Part shown: positions 16,211 to 25,519 of the stretch, in pieces | Layout: the number at the start of each line of letters is the position of its first letter | Position numbering within the stretch: the first letter of the stretch is position 1 | NCBI GenBank assembly: GCA_964235605.1 | Contig: CAXSCR010000002.1 | Location: 124,001-188,000 of the forward strand | Origin: DATCRE01 sp964235605 | GTDB lineage: Bacteria; Bacteroidota; Bacteroidia; Cytophagales; Cyclobacteriaceae | Direction: 5' to 3' | DNA length: 64,000 bases | Program-made: the position numbers and the translations under genes | Notes under the pieces: generated by a model | Databases searched by the model: none | What the model was told of the DNA's origin: nothing | What the model saw: only the letters and a program-made list of their open reading frames with translations

Positions 16211-18349
16211 ATGAGAAACTCCTTTTTCTGCTACTGCTTACTGTTTTTGACCAATATAATCGCTTCGACAACACAAGCGCAACAAACGTTCAAGACCACT
16301 GCAAATTCCGTTATCGGATATCTCGAATATTTACCACAAGATTATAACAGTAATTCAAATAAATATCCAATTGTAATTTTTTTGCATGGCTTAGGTGAGC
16401 GAGGAGTAAACTCAATAATTCCTTCAGAATTACAAACCACAATCTTAACTGTTGCAAAGAATGGCCCACCTAAATATGTAAAAAGCGGCACGCAGTTTCC
16501 CTTTATTCTGATCTCACCTCAATTGAAAAATAATTATAGTAATTGGCCAGTAGCATATATTAAAGAAGTCATAGATTATTGTAAAACTTATCTACGAATA
16601 GACGAACAAAGAATCTACCTTACAGGATTAAGTCTTGGTGGAGGCGGCACGTGGAGTACGGCGCAAGATTATGCTAAAACATTTGCAGCTATTGCACCTG
16701 TTTGTGGCAGCAGCAATGCACCATCAAAAGCATGCAACCTTTCTACAGAGAACTTGCCTGTATGGGCATTCCATGGAGACGCTGATGGCACCGTTAATAT
16801 TACGAAAAGTGTTAATATGGTAAATGCAATTAATGCGTGTACCCCAGCGCCAAGTCCATTAGCAAAATTGACAATCTATCCTGGTGTTACTCACAATGCA
16901 TGGGATAACGCTTACAAAACAGATAATTCGCTTCATACACCGAATGTTTATGAATGGATGCTATCCTATACAAATACAATTAACGGTACAAATAAAACGC
17001 CACTTGCCAATGCAGGTTCTGATTTAACTTATGCGCTCTCAGTAACTGGAGTAACGATTTCTGGTTCAGGAACCGATAGCGATGGTACGATTAGTAGTTA
17101 TACATGGTCGCAGATTAGCGGTCCTTCACAATCAACACTTACAAATTCATTAACATCGAAACTTAGTCTGTCAGGCTTAGCGGTAGGTGTCTACATGTAT
17201 AAATTAACTGTAGGTGATAATAATGGTGATACTAATTCTGATTATGTTAAGGTTACTATCCAGGTAAACTCGGCGCCCACGGTAAGTGCGGGATCTGATA
17301 AATCGGTAGTTTTGCCCACAGATTCAGTGACAATTGTTGGAAGCGCAATTGATCCTGATGGGTCAATAAGTTCCTATAAATGGTCAGAAGTTTCAGGACC
17401 TGCAGTTCAGCTATCGGGTGCAACAACACCTAGTCTTTCTGTCTCATCTTTAATGTCAGGTTCATATGTTTTTAGGCTTACTGTAAAAGATAACTTGGGC
17501 GCAGCAAAATCAGATGAAGTGGAAGTTAATGTTTTATCTCCTATTAATTTAGATCCTATTGTGAGTGCTGGTCCTGATAGAGTTTTAAAATTGCCATCAG
17601 ATCCGGCTACGCTCTTTGGTACTGCCTCTGATTCAGACGGCACAATTACATCATATCAATGGACTCTGATTTCAGGTGGTTCTTATAACATCACAAGTTC
17701 AACAGTATTGCGTCCTAAGATCTCTGAGTTGTTGCCTGGAACTTATGTATTTAAAATAACAATTACCGATGATGGAGGCGCTACAGCTACCGATGAGGTT
17801 ACTGTCATAGCAGATTATCCAGCAAATGTCAGTGCTGGCGGGGATAAAACAATTACGCTTCCTGTAAGTTCGGTAACACTGAATGGAACTGCTACTGATG
17901 ATGACGGAACCATCAAATCTTATGCATGGACTAAATATTCAGGTCCTACAGCAGTATTAGCGAATCAGAATACATCGACACTGACAGTGTCTTCGTTGAT
18001 TGCGGGTACTTATATTTTTAAATTAACGGTAACAGATAATATCGGCGTACAATCCATTGATTATGCTACTGTGACGGTTCTTTCTGCTAGTGGAGCACGT
18101 TCAGCTGCCAACATTGCGAATACAATCCTAGATGAGAATGGATCCGTAATGTCAAATAGCCTTTTTGACTCCGGAAACATCCTTGAGAACACCGTAGTTA
18201 CTGTTTATAATGAAAAAGGAATAATAATATTCGCTGGAAAATGGAGTGATGAACTATACCAAGAAGTATTTAATAAGCAAGGCCTATATGTATATAAACT
18301 ATTCTCTGGCACCGAAAAAGCAACAGGCAAAGTATACATCAATAGGTAG
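16211..18349 (+). CDS. Secreted esterase/PHB-depolymerase-like protein with PKD-like repeats, copy 2
   Basis: This 712-aa paralogue of the gene at 12572 has the same domain order. A signal peptide (about 1-24, ending TQAQ) precedes the hydrolase domain, with Ser141 in GLSLGGGGTW, Asp192 in HGDAD and His228 in THNAWD. Four PKD-like repeats and the same tail type (GLYVYKLFSGTEKATGKVYI) follow. The hydrolase domain is closer to copy 3 than to copy 1: both share the insertion-bearing segment after RG/KGV (containing IIPSEL or DIPSEI) and CGS rather than CGW after APV. It has its own terminator and long upstream gap, so the three genes look independently transcribed. Confidence 0.82.
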   Translation: MRNSFFCYCLLFLTNIIASTTQAQQTFKTTANSVIGYLEYLPQDYNSNSNKYPIVIFLHGLGERGVNSIIPSELQTTILTVAKNGPPKYVKSGTQFPFILISPQLKNNYSNWPVAYIKEVIDYCKTYLRIDEQRIYLTGLSLGGGGTWSTAQDYAKTFAAIAPVCGSSNAPSKACNLSTENLPVWAFHGDADGTVNITKSVNMVNAINACTPAPSPLAKLTIYPGVTHNAWDNAYKTDNSLHTPNVYEWMLSYTNTINGTNKTPLANAGSDLTYALSVTGVTISGSGTDSDGTISSYTWSQISGPSQSTLTNSLTSKLSLSGLAVGVYMYKLTVGDNNGDTNSDYVKVTIQVNSAPTVSAGSDKSVVLPTDSVTIVGSAIDPDGSISSYKWSEVSGPAVQLSGATTPSLSVSSLMSGSYVFRLTVKDNLGAAKSDEVEVNVLSPINLDPIVSAGPDRVLKLPSDPATLFGTASDSDGTITSYQWTLISGGSYNITSSTVLRPKISELLPGTYVFKITITDDGGATATDEVTVIADYPANVSAGGDKTITLPVSSVTLNGTATDDDGTIKSYAWTKYSGPTAVLANQNTSTLTVSSLIAGTYIFKLTVTDNIGVQSIDYATVTVLSASGARSAANIANTILDENGSVMSNSLFDSGNILENTVVTVYNEKGIIIFAGKWSDELYQEVFNKQGLYVYKLFSGTEKATGKVYINR

Positions 18350-18379
18350 CTTTTTAGAGATATATAAGAATTTTTGCTA

Positions 18380-18415
18380 ATAAAAGACAGGTCTTAAGCC
18401 TGTCTTTTATTTTTA
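18380..18415 (+). terminator. Terminator after esterase copy 2
   Basis: ATAAAAGACAGG (18380-18391) pairs with CCTGTCTTTTAT (18399-18410) around a 7-nt loop and is followed by TTTTT. This is a strong 12-bp stem 30 nt after the stop. Confidence 0.85.
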
Positions 18416-18749
18416 ACGACTTTGTAATTCATTGTATTAGTTGGTTTCGCATTAGTACCTTTGACGATCGCAAACGAAACCGCAATCATAATTATTTCCT
18501 TAAGTAAACCAATATCTCAATTTTACCTTGGAAAAAATTAACCAATGTTAAATAATGCTTTTTCATATTAGGTAGGCTTAGTTTAACGACACATTTAACG
18601 TTTTAAAACTTCATTATAACGGTTATATTTCACATTTAGCTATATGCCTTACCGAACTCCTTAAATACGGCCTTATCTTCGGAACTCAAATCAATAGAAT
18701 CATTCGCTTAATGAAAGCACACAGAATATGTAGCCTGTAAATTACAATT
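18416..18749. other. Intergenic region upstream of esterase copy 3
   Basis: No gene is seen. A 7-bp inverted repeat (GGTTTCG/CGAAACC) spans about 18443-18481. The rest is AT-rich without recognised signals. Confidence 0.4.
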
Positions 18750-20912
18750 ATGAAAAAAATTTATTTCTTTGGCCTGTTGGTGTTGACAACCTTTACTTTT
18801 TCAACATACGCCCAGCAAACCTTCAAAACAACCCTCCCATCAACAATAGGATATTTAGAATACTTGCCGGACGATTATGAAAGCAATTCAGATAAATACC
18901 CGATTGTTATTTTTTTGCATGGTATGGGCGAAAAAGGTGTCACGTCCGATATTCCAAGTGAAATTCAAAAAACTATTGAAATTGTTGAAAGAAACGGGCC
19001 GCCAAAACATGTTAAAGCCGGTACCAAGTTTCCATTTATTCTGATTTCCCCACAGCTAAAGCGATGTTATGGCGATTGGAATACTTGGTATGTTAAAGAA
19101 GTAATTGACTATTGTAAGACATACTTACGTATTGACGAACGTCGAATTTATCTAACAGGGTTAAGCCTTGGAGGAGGGGGGGTGTGGTATACTGCTCAAG
19201 ATTATCCTCAGCTATTTGCGGCAATCGCACCGGTTTGCGGCAGTCGTAATACACGTGCGAAGGCCTGTGAAATTGCACAGGAAAATTTACCAGTTTGGGC
19301 ATTTCATGGTGAGGCAGACAACATTGTTGTTATTTCCAAAAGCATCAATATGATCAACGATATTAATAAATGTGTTCCGGTTATAAACCCACTTGCTAAG
19401 CTTACTATATATCCAGACGTAGCTGGAATTGAACCACATAATGCTTGGGACAGAGCTTATAGAACAGACAACTCTCTCCATCAACCCAATCTTTATGAAT
19501 GGATGCTATCCTATTCAAATACAACCAACGCGAATAACAAATTACCATTCGCTAATGCAGGGAGTGATCAAACTGTTAATAAGACGAAGATTAATATTCT
19601 AGGATCTGGTTATGATACGGATGGATCTATAAACACCTACTCATGGGACAAAATAACGGGCCCATCTATAACTTGTGATAATTTTCAATCTGCAGAACTT
19701 AAGCTAACTAATCTACAAGCTGGTGTATATGTATTTAGATTAAAAGTAACGGATGACAGTGGTAACTCCGACTCTGATTACATTACTGTCACCGTTGAAT
19801 TAAATGGTAATGTAGAGCCTGTTGCAAATGCAGGGGAAGATAAAACCGTTGAATTACCAACTAATGCAGTAACATTACAAGGAAGTGGATCAGATGACGA
19901 TGGATCAATAGTAGCCTATTCATGGACACAAGTTTCAGGAGTTAGTGCGTTACTGAATGGTGAAAATACAGCCACGCTTTCTGCATTATCTTTAGTAGAA
20001 GGATCATATGTATTTCGACTTTCTGTAAAGGATAACATGGGTACAGTAAACTCAGATGATGTAGTGGTAGATGTAGTCTCCCAGTTAATTTCAACACCTA
20101 CTGTCAGTGCAGGCCCTGACCGAAAGCTTAGTCTGCCCTCTGACCCAGCAATGCTTTTTGGTACAATATCAGATCCAGATGATAGAATTGTATCTTATCA
20201 ATGGACAAAAGTTTCTGGAGGAAATTACGACATAACCAGCTCAACGATTTTACGTCCAAGAGTTTATAATCTATCCTCTGGTACATATGTTTTTAGAGTA
20301 ACAATTACCGATGATAGTGGTGCAACTTCACGTGATGAAGTCACTGTTATAGCAGATTATCCACCAGTTGCGCATGCTGGCACAGATCTGAGTTTAACAC
20401 TTCCGCTAAATATAATTACGTTACATGGATCAGGTACCGATTCTGATGGTACCATAGCATCATATGTGTGGTCTTTATATGAAGGCCCAGCATCAGTAAG
20501 GTTAACAAATAAAAACACCCCGATCGTTACTGCTTCTAAAATATCAACTCCCGGTAGTTATATTTTCAAATTGACTGTTACCGATAATGTAGGCATACAA
20601 TCACTTGACTATGCTACCTTGACTGTGGTTTCACCTTCAGGTCGAACTGCTTTTGGTGGAGAACAAAATATTGAAGCTAGCCTGAATGAGGAGCTATCCA
20701 TAAATAGCACATCAAACCAAATAATTCTATTAGATAATGCTAGTGAAAATAACTTCGTCTCCATCTATGATGCACAAGGGTATAAGGTGTTCGATGGAAA
20801 ATGGAACATCAATTTATATACAGAGATATTTAATAGAAAGGGCTTATATATCTATAACCTTTCAAAAGCCGGAAAACGTATATCTGGCAAAGTTTATATA
20901 CCTGCGAACTAA
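18750..20912 (+). CDS. Secreted esterase/PHB-depolymerase-like protein with PKD-like repeats, copy 3
   Basis: This 720-aa third paralogue has a signal peptide (about 1-21, ending STYA). The hydrolase domain has Ser139 in GLSLGGGGVW, and the acid is Asp190 in HGEAD. The first position of that motif is Glu here but Asp in the other two copies, so the second Asp is the likelier catalytic one. The His region PHNAWDRAY carries a 4-residue insertion (VAGIEPH). Four PKD-like repeats and the tail GLYIYNLSKAGKRISGKVYI follow. T9SS export and surface esterase action are inferred as for the other copies. Divergence between copies suggests different substrates rather than simple dosage. Confidence 0.82.
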   Translation: MKKIYFFGLLVLTTFTFSTYAQQTFKTTLPSTIGYLEYLPDDYESNSDKYPIVIFLHGMGEKGVTSDIPSEIQKTIEIVERNGPPKHVKAGTKFPFILISPQLKRCYGDWNTWYVKEVIDYCKTYLRIDERRIYLTGLSLGGGGVWYTAQDYPQLFAAIAPVCGSRNTRAKACEIAQENLPVWAFHGEADNIVVISKSINMINDINKCVPVINPLAKLTIYPDVAGIEPHNAWDRAYRTDNSLHQPNLYEWMLSYSNTTNANNKLPFANAGSDQTVNKTKINILGSGYDTDGSINTYSWDKITGPSITCDNFQSAELKLTNLQAGVYVFRLKVTDDSGNSDSDYITVTVELNGNVEPVANAGEDKTVELPTNAVTLQGSGSDDDGSIVAYSWTQVSGVSALLNGENTATLSALSLVEGSYVFRLSVKDNMGTVNSDDVVVDVVSQLISTPTVSAGPDRKLSLPSDPAMLFGTISDPDDRIVSYQWTKVSGGNYDITSSTILRPRVYNLSSGTYVFRVTITDDSGATSRDEVTVIADYPPVAHAGTDLSLTLPLNIITLHGSGTDSDGTIASYVWSLYEGPASVRLTNKNTPIVTASKISTPGSYIFKLTVTDNVGIQSLDYATLTVVSPSGRTAFGGEQNIEASLNEELSINSTSNQIILLDNASENNFVSIYDAQGYKVFDGKWNINLYTEIFNRKGLYIYNLSKAGKRISGKVYIPAN

Positions 20913-20924
20913 GCAGTAAAAATA

Positions 20925-20966
20925 AAAAAGAGGCTGTCTTCGATAGGTAACAGTCTCTTTATTTTT
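20925..20966 (+). terminator. Terminator after esterase copy 3
   Basis: AAAGAGGCTGT pairs with ACAGTCTCTTT with one mismatch, followed by ATTTTT. It begins about 12 nt after the stop codon at 20912. Confidence 0.7.
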
Positions 20967-21013
20967 GGTTTATAAACCAATGTGAATCAGATCCTAACAA
21001 TAGATTCCTAGTT

Positions 21014-21355
21014 TTAATAAATATATTTCTTAAAAACATTATCCAATTCGCTGTAGAAAAGCTTTTCGTTACCTTCAGATAATGCAGCGCTCTCTGTTTT
21101 TTTAATTTGTTCAATAATGGTAATGTAATGAGGCGTATTAACGGGCGCTATTAGCAATTCTTTGAGCTCCTTTTTAATGAATTCGATTTTAACATTCGAC
21201 AATTCCCTTACGTTATATTTATCAGAAAGATATTCTTTCAAATAACGCTCATCTAAAAAGTCTTTGATGAGGTCATTTCTGAGTTGACGAATCAGATCGA
21301 TGATTTTTTCATCAGACCATTGTGTGGTGGTTTTTATAATAGTGTTGCTTTCCAT
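21014..21355 (-). CDS. Hypothetical protein (113 aa)
   Basis: I do not recognise this protein. It is 113 aa, with no signal peptide or membrane segment, and predominantly charged and helical by composition (for example DLIRQLRNDLIKDFLDERYL). The segment APVNTPHYITIIEQIKK is the only part with a distinct look. It is convergent with the third esterase gene and divergent from the serine acetyltransferase gene. It could be a small cytoplasmic regulator, but nothing in the sequence shows it. Confidence 0.55.
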   Translation of the reverse strand: MESNTIIKTTTQWSDEKIIDLIRQLRNDLIKDFLDERYLKEYLSDKYNVRELSNVKIEFIKKELKELLIAPVNTPHYITIIEQIKKTESAALSEGNEKLFYSELDNVFKKYIY

Positions 21356-21551
21356 GTCTCCAAATATCAGGTGTTTTCTATGACAACTTCTGTCAGCAAA
21401 GTACCTTATTTTTATTTTAATGATAACGTTAAGGTTATAAATAATTATGCGTTTGGCTAATAAAACACCTCCTTAATCTAACAAATTAGATTAATTGTTG
21501 TTTTTTGGTAATAAATTTGAACGAATCCGGAAAAAACTCTATTTATGGCTC

Positions 21552-22379
21552 ATGGACAAAATTTTTTTACACAAACTGTTTCTTTCACATCAGGAATGTC
21601 CTTTCTGTCCAGCTCCCGTAGAGGTTTCTAATTTTTTCACATCTTTATTAGGGGCTCTATTTTCTGATTTTACCCAAATTTCGAATCTCAATGAAGAGCA
21701 ATTTGTCCAACACATGGGCGACCTGTGCCATGAACTCGAACGCATTATAAAGTTCGACCCATCTAAGCCATCTGATTATTATAAAAACATAGCAGTCCAG
21801 TTTTTTGAGTTATTGCCCATCATATATGAAAAACTTCAACAAGACGTAACAGCAATGTATGAGGGTGATCCTGCAGCGAAAAGCAGAAGCGAGGTCACTC
21901 GTACCTATCCTGGTTTTTATGCTGTTGCTGCGTATCGGGTGGCCCACCAGCTCCATTTAATGGGTATACAGGGTATCCCAAGAGTCATCACTGAACATGC
22001 GCATAGTAAAACTGGTATTGATATTCACCCCGCCGCTAGCATAGGCTCAAACTTTTGTATTGACCACGGAACCGGAGTAGTAATCGGTGAAACTTCTGTG
22101 ATTGGCAATCATGTTAAATTATACCAGGGTGTGACTTTAGGTGCTTTAAGTGTAAATAAAGAAGATGCTGAGAGGAAACGGCATCCAACAATAGAAGATA
22201 ACGTAATTATATATGCTGGTGCAACGATACTTGGTGGTGAAACCATTATAGGCCATGATACCGTTATTGGAGGGAATGTATGGCTCACAAAAAGTACACC
22301 TCCTAATTCTAAAATCTATTATCAGGCAAGAATGCATAATGATAATACAGACGAAACGGATTTGGTTGTATTTAAATAG
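21552..22379 (+). CDS. Serine O-acetyltransferase
   Basis: The protein has 275 aa from ATG 21552. A TTG 57 bp upstream is also in frame, but the ATG gives a normal N terminus (MDKIFLHKLF). It has the SATase layout: a helical N-terminal domain, then a left-handed beta-helix of hexapeptide repeats (about residues 150-250) with the motifs GIDIHPAASIGSNFCIDHGTG and GETSVIGNHVKLYQGVTLGA. The His in IDHGTG belongs to the active site. It makes O-acetylserine from serine and acetyl-CoA, the first step of cysteine synthesis. The cysteine synthase gene follows 73 bp downstream on the same strand, so the two form a cysteine operon. The form resembles EpsC-type SATases with a longer N terminus. Confidence 0.93.
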   Translation: MDKIFLHKLFLSHQECPFCPAPVEVSNFFTSLLGALFSDFTQISNLNEEQFVQHMGDLCHELERIIKFDPSKPSDYYKNIAVQFFELLPIIYEKLQQDVTAMYEGDPAAKSRSEVTRTYPGFYAVAAYRVAHQLHLMGIQGIPRVITEHAHSKTGIDIHPAASIGSNFCIDHGTGVVIGETSVIGNHVKLYQGVTLGALSVNKEDAERKRHPTIEDNVIIYAGATILGGETIIGHDTVIGGNVWLTKSTPPNSKIYYQARMHNDNTDETDLVVFK

Positions 22380-22452
22380 TTTTAAATATCTAAACACACA
22401 AGTATCCTAGCTGGATTTAAAGCTATTTATTCTCGACGCTTAATTGAATAAT

Positions 22453-23331
22453 ATGGTACTCTCTGAATTAATCGGAAATACACCCCTTGTAGCGATTCAA
22501 CGCATTTCTTTGAAGAAGAATGTTACTGTGCTAGGAAAACTAGAAGGTAACAATCCGGGTGGAAGTGTAAAAGATAGGGCAGCTTTTAACATGATAAAAG
22601 GTGCATTAGATCGTGGTGAAATTAAGCGTGGTGATAAACTTGTGGAAGCTACTAGTGGAAATACAGGCATCGCGCTAGCAATGATTGCCACGATTTTGGG
22701 ATTTGAGATCACCCTTATTATGCCTGATAATTCTACCCGCGAACGTGTACTTTCGATGGAGGCTTATGGCGCCAAAGTAATTTTAACCCCGGCTACAAAA
22801 AGCATAGAATATTCACGTGAGCTCGCTGAGCAGATGGCTGCCAAAGACGGATATTATATTCTGAATCAGTTTAGCAATCCGGACAACTACAAGGCACATT
22901 ACAAAACAACTGGCCCAGAAATATGGAATGATACCCATGGCAAAGTAACTCACTTTGTTTCTGCCATGGGTACGACCGGTACGATAATGGGTGTTTCAAG
23001 ATACCTGAAAGAGAAAAACCCAACCATTCAAATAGTAGGTACCCAACCAACAGATGGTTCTTGCATTCCAGGGATCAGACGTTGGTCTCCGGAGTTTCTT
23101 CCAAAGATTTTCGAGCCTCATCGCGTTGACAGGGTCATTGATGTAAGTGAAGCTGATGCTGTTACCATGACAAGAAGATTAGCAAAAGAAGAAGGCATAC
23201 TCGCGGGAACAAGTAGCGGTGGTGCGATGCAGGCAGCTTTAAACATTGCTGATGAAATTGACTCCGGCTTAATTGTATTTATTGTGTGTGATAGGGGAGA
23301 TAGATATTTGAGTTCAGATTTGTTTGGGTAG
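22453..23331 (+). CDS. cysM: Cysteine synthase (O-acetylserine sulfhydrylase, CysM/CysK type)
   Basis: The protein has 292 aa from ATG 22453; a TTG 9 bp upstream is the other possible start. It is a PLP fold type II enzyme. The PLP Lys is in NPGGSVKDRAAF (about residue 40), the substrate-binding loop is TSGNTGIALA, and the phosphate-binding loop is GTTGTIMG with the later AGTSSGGAMQA. The short length (about 290-300 aa) and loss of the C-terminal SATase-binding extension of CysK point to the CysM branch. It combines O-acetylserine with sulfide to give cysteine in the cytoplasm. It lies directly behind the serine acetyltransferase gene that makes its substrate. Confidence 0.92.
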   Translation: MVLSELIGNTPLVAIQRISLKKNVTVLGKLEGNNPGGSVKDRAAFNMIKGALDRGEIKRGDKLVEATSGNTGIALAMIATILGFEITLIMPDNSTRERVLSMEAYGAKVILTPATKSIEYSRELAEQMAAKDGYYILNQFSNPDNYKAHYKTTGPEIWNDTHGKVTHFVSAMGTTGTIMGVSRYLKEKNPTIQIVGTQPTDGSCIPGIRRWSPEFLPKIFEPHRVDRVIDVSEADAVTMTRRLAKEEGILAGTSSGGAMQAALNIADEIDSGLIVFIVCDRGDRYLSSDLFG

Positions 23332-23461
23332 CATGGATTAACTTTTTTATAGAGAATGCATTAAACTTACTATAATTAATGACTTAAGTACTGCGATAAA
23401 GAGAAACTCATTGAAGGGAAAATCTTTCACGGAGCGTCTTGTACTGTCGGCTAACTTTTAG

Positions 23462-23869
23462 GTGTTGTCTGTTAACCCTTTTGCAATTGATTTATCACCG
23501 CAGATTGGCTATAGAATAAATGGAAAGTTTGTAGTCAAGGTAGGAGGCACTTATCGACATACTTTTAGTGATACTATAAAGTCTTGGCACCTCAGGTTTT
23601 TGGCTTTAAAGCCTTTACAAGTTATGACGTATTGAATACCTATTTGCCTATGCCGAGTTTGACAGAAATTTCACCTTGGAGTGAAAAAGACGGATTAAGG
23701 TTCTACACGCATCTGGAAAGAAGCGTTGTTACTTGGAGCGGGAAAGAAATCCATACATCCTAAAATTGAAATGACAATTGTACTAGCGTATAACTTTTTG
23801 TATCAGGCCAATGATTCGATATATCCAAGAGCTTGGTTGTCAGGGTTGGCTTTCAAAGCAGCACATTAG
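23462..23869 (+). pseudogene. Frameshifted remnant of a conserved protein gene
   Basis: Coding sense passes through three frames. Frame 1 runs from 23462 (VNPFAIDLSPQIGYRING, then KFVVKVGGTYRHTF) to a stop at 23635. A second frame continues as GFKAFTSYDVLNTYLPMPSL to a stop near 23763. A third reads KIEMTIVLAYNFLYQANDSI to the TAG at 23867-23869. The order and lack of overlap fit at least two single-base indels in one ancestral gene. The alternating polar/aromatic character suggests an outer-membrane beta-barrel-like protein. I do not recognise the family. No start codon or signal peptide remains. Confidence 0.6.
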
Positions 23870-24005
23870 GGGATGGTAAAAAAAGGACGCTAACATTATC
23901 CGAATCAAAAAAATCACCGACTATTCATTATCAGGTAATGGTTACAACAAAAAAGACTGCCATGTTACCTGACAATCTTTTTACTTTGAATGTTTTTATC
24001 TGCAA

Positions 24006-25370
24006 CTATTGAAATCCTAATTTCTGGTAAGTTGACTTGCTTAATCTGTGTTTTTTGATCTTAGTAGAAACTGGTTTTGACGGAAGTCTACTTCCTGACG
24101 TTGGAATAGTAATAGCTGAAATTTCTGTAATTTCACTGGCAGTAACTTTGAAAGTTTGTTCAATTTGAAGATCACCCGTAGTTTTCCATGCATTAATGTT
24201 TTCCTTGGTATAGGTAGCATTATACTCATTCGAAGGAGCCGCTAAAACACCATCGGTAAAGTCTGCATACTCAACTTTAAAATCTAACGGATTTACCGTA
24301 CCACTATAATAATTGAAGGTCAACCCAAATACACCACTTGTAATCGCTTTAGGTATGAAAAGGGTTTCATTGTAGATCTCCCACGTAATATTATCTATTT
24401 GAGAACCAGCGATTGGCCTTACCAATGATGAAACGTTAGAGCCAGTCCACAGGATCATATCCATATCGGTATTGGTATCTTGCCAGGAAAGAAGGATTCG
24501 CTTTCCATCCTGTTGTTTAACTGTGACTGTTGTTGTTTTTTTATCGTCATTAATATGAATATCATCATTTGCAGTTAACGTCAGAATAATGTTTTCATCA
24601 TCTTCAAAGTATAAATCTGTAAACAGTTGTACTTGAATTTTTGCAGAGCTTTTGCCACTGGCCACAGTAACTGCGCCAGTTATTCCATTAATTACTGAAT
24701 TAACAAAGTAGTCAGCGTACTCAGAGATGCCGTGGTTGTGTGCCCATACGCTATCAATTGCACCTCCACTAATTTTTGTTGTATCAATTTTATAATTAAC
24801 AGTGAGGTCTTGTGCTGCGGGTTGATCGAGAACTACTTCCAATTCTATGTAATCATTTAAACCATCATCCTCATTTACGGTAAGGGTCGCGTTCACAAAA
24901 GAAGCGATTGGATTAGCATCGTCATTGGTAATTGTAATTTCTATTTGGCCTTTATCGGGAGATATGTCTGCGTCATCGCTGTTTAATTCAGTCAGTTCAA
25001 GGATTATCGTCTCGTCCTTTTCATAAGAATTGTCATTAAGAATAGCTAATTCTACGGTGCCTGTTGTTTCGCCCTTAGCAATTTTAATTTCCCCAGGGTC
25101 ACTCGTAATCTCATAATCACCTGCAGTGATACCAACCTTTTCTTTAGCTGTACCCAATAGGTCATATTGTATGATAAGGTCCTTAGGAGCGGCAGAATTT
25201 AATTCAACCGTAATCTCAAAAGTTCCCACTGATTCTTGTACTGTTTTACTGGATGCCGTAAAAGCCAATACATTTTTAGCTTTGGGTTCATCATCTTTGC
25301 ACGATGACAACACAATACTCAACACGGAAACCGTAAAAAGTGAGGATATTAATAGAATAGACTTTTTCAT
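24006..25370 (-). CDS. Calx-beta domain lipoprotein
   Basis: The protein has 454 aa from ATG 25370, which opens directly with a lipoprotein signal peptide (MKKSILLISSLFTVSVL, lipobox LSSC). A start 27 nt upstream would bury it. Two Calx-beta domains follow (about residues 30-145 and 150-285), with recurring EDDEN/YEKDETIILELTEL acidic loops that bind calcium in this family. A further beta-rich region follows (RILLSWQDTNTDMDMILW). It is the last gene of a minus-strand block with SusC, SusD, zinc hydrolase and DUF4302 lipoproteins. It probably sits on the outer cell surface as a binding partner of that import system. The ligand is unknown. Confidence 0.8.
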   Translation of the reverse strand: MKKSILLISSLFTVSVLSIVLSSCKDDEPKAKNVLAFTASSKTVQESVGTFEITVELNSAAPKDLIIQYDLLGTAKEKVGITAGDYEITSDPGEIKIAKGETTGTVELAILNDNSYEKDETIILELTELNSDDADISPDKGQIEITITNDDANPIASFVNATLTVNEDDGLNDYIELEVVLDQPAAQDLTVNYKIDTTKISGGAIDSVWAHNHGISEYADYFVNSVINGITGAVTVASGKSSAKIQVQLFTDLYFEDDENIILTLTANDDIHINDDKKTTTVTVKQQDGKRILLSWQDTNTDMDMILWTGSNVSSLVRPIAGSQIDNITWEIYNETLFIPKAITSGVFGLTFNYYSGTVNPLDFKVEYADFTDGVLAAPSNEYNATYTKENINAWKTTGDLQIEQTFKVTASEITEISAITIPTSGSRLPSKPVSTKIKKHRLSKSTYQKLGFQ

Positions 25371-25519
25371 GATCCAGGAATTTATAACGATAAGCAATCA
25401 GTACAGAGAAAAATGAGGCGTACACTTGCTTCTAAAGTAAAATTAAAGCTTCGAAACTCTACTTTGTGTATTTACGGGTTATTTTTTTAAAGAACCCGTA
25501 TTTTCTCTAAATCTAAGGT

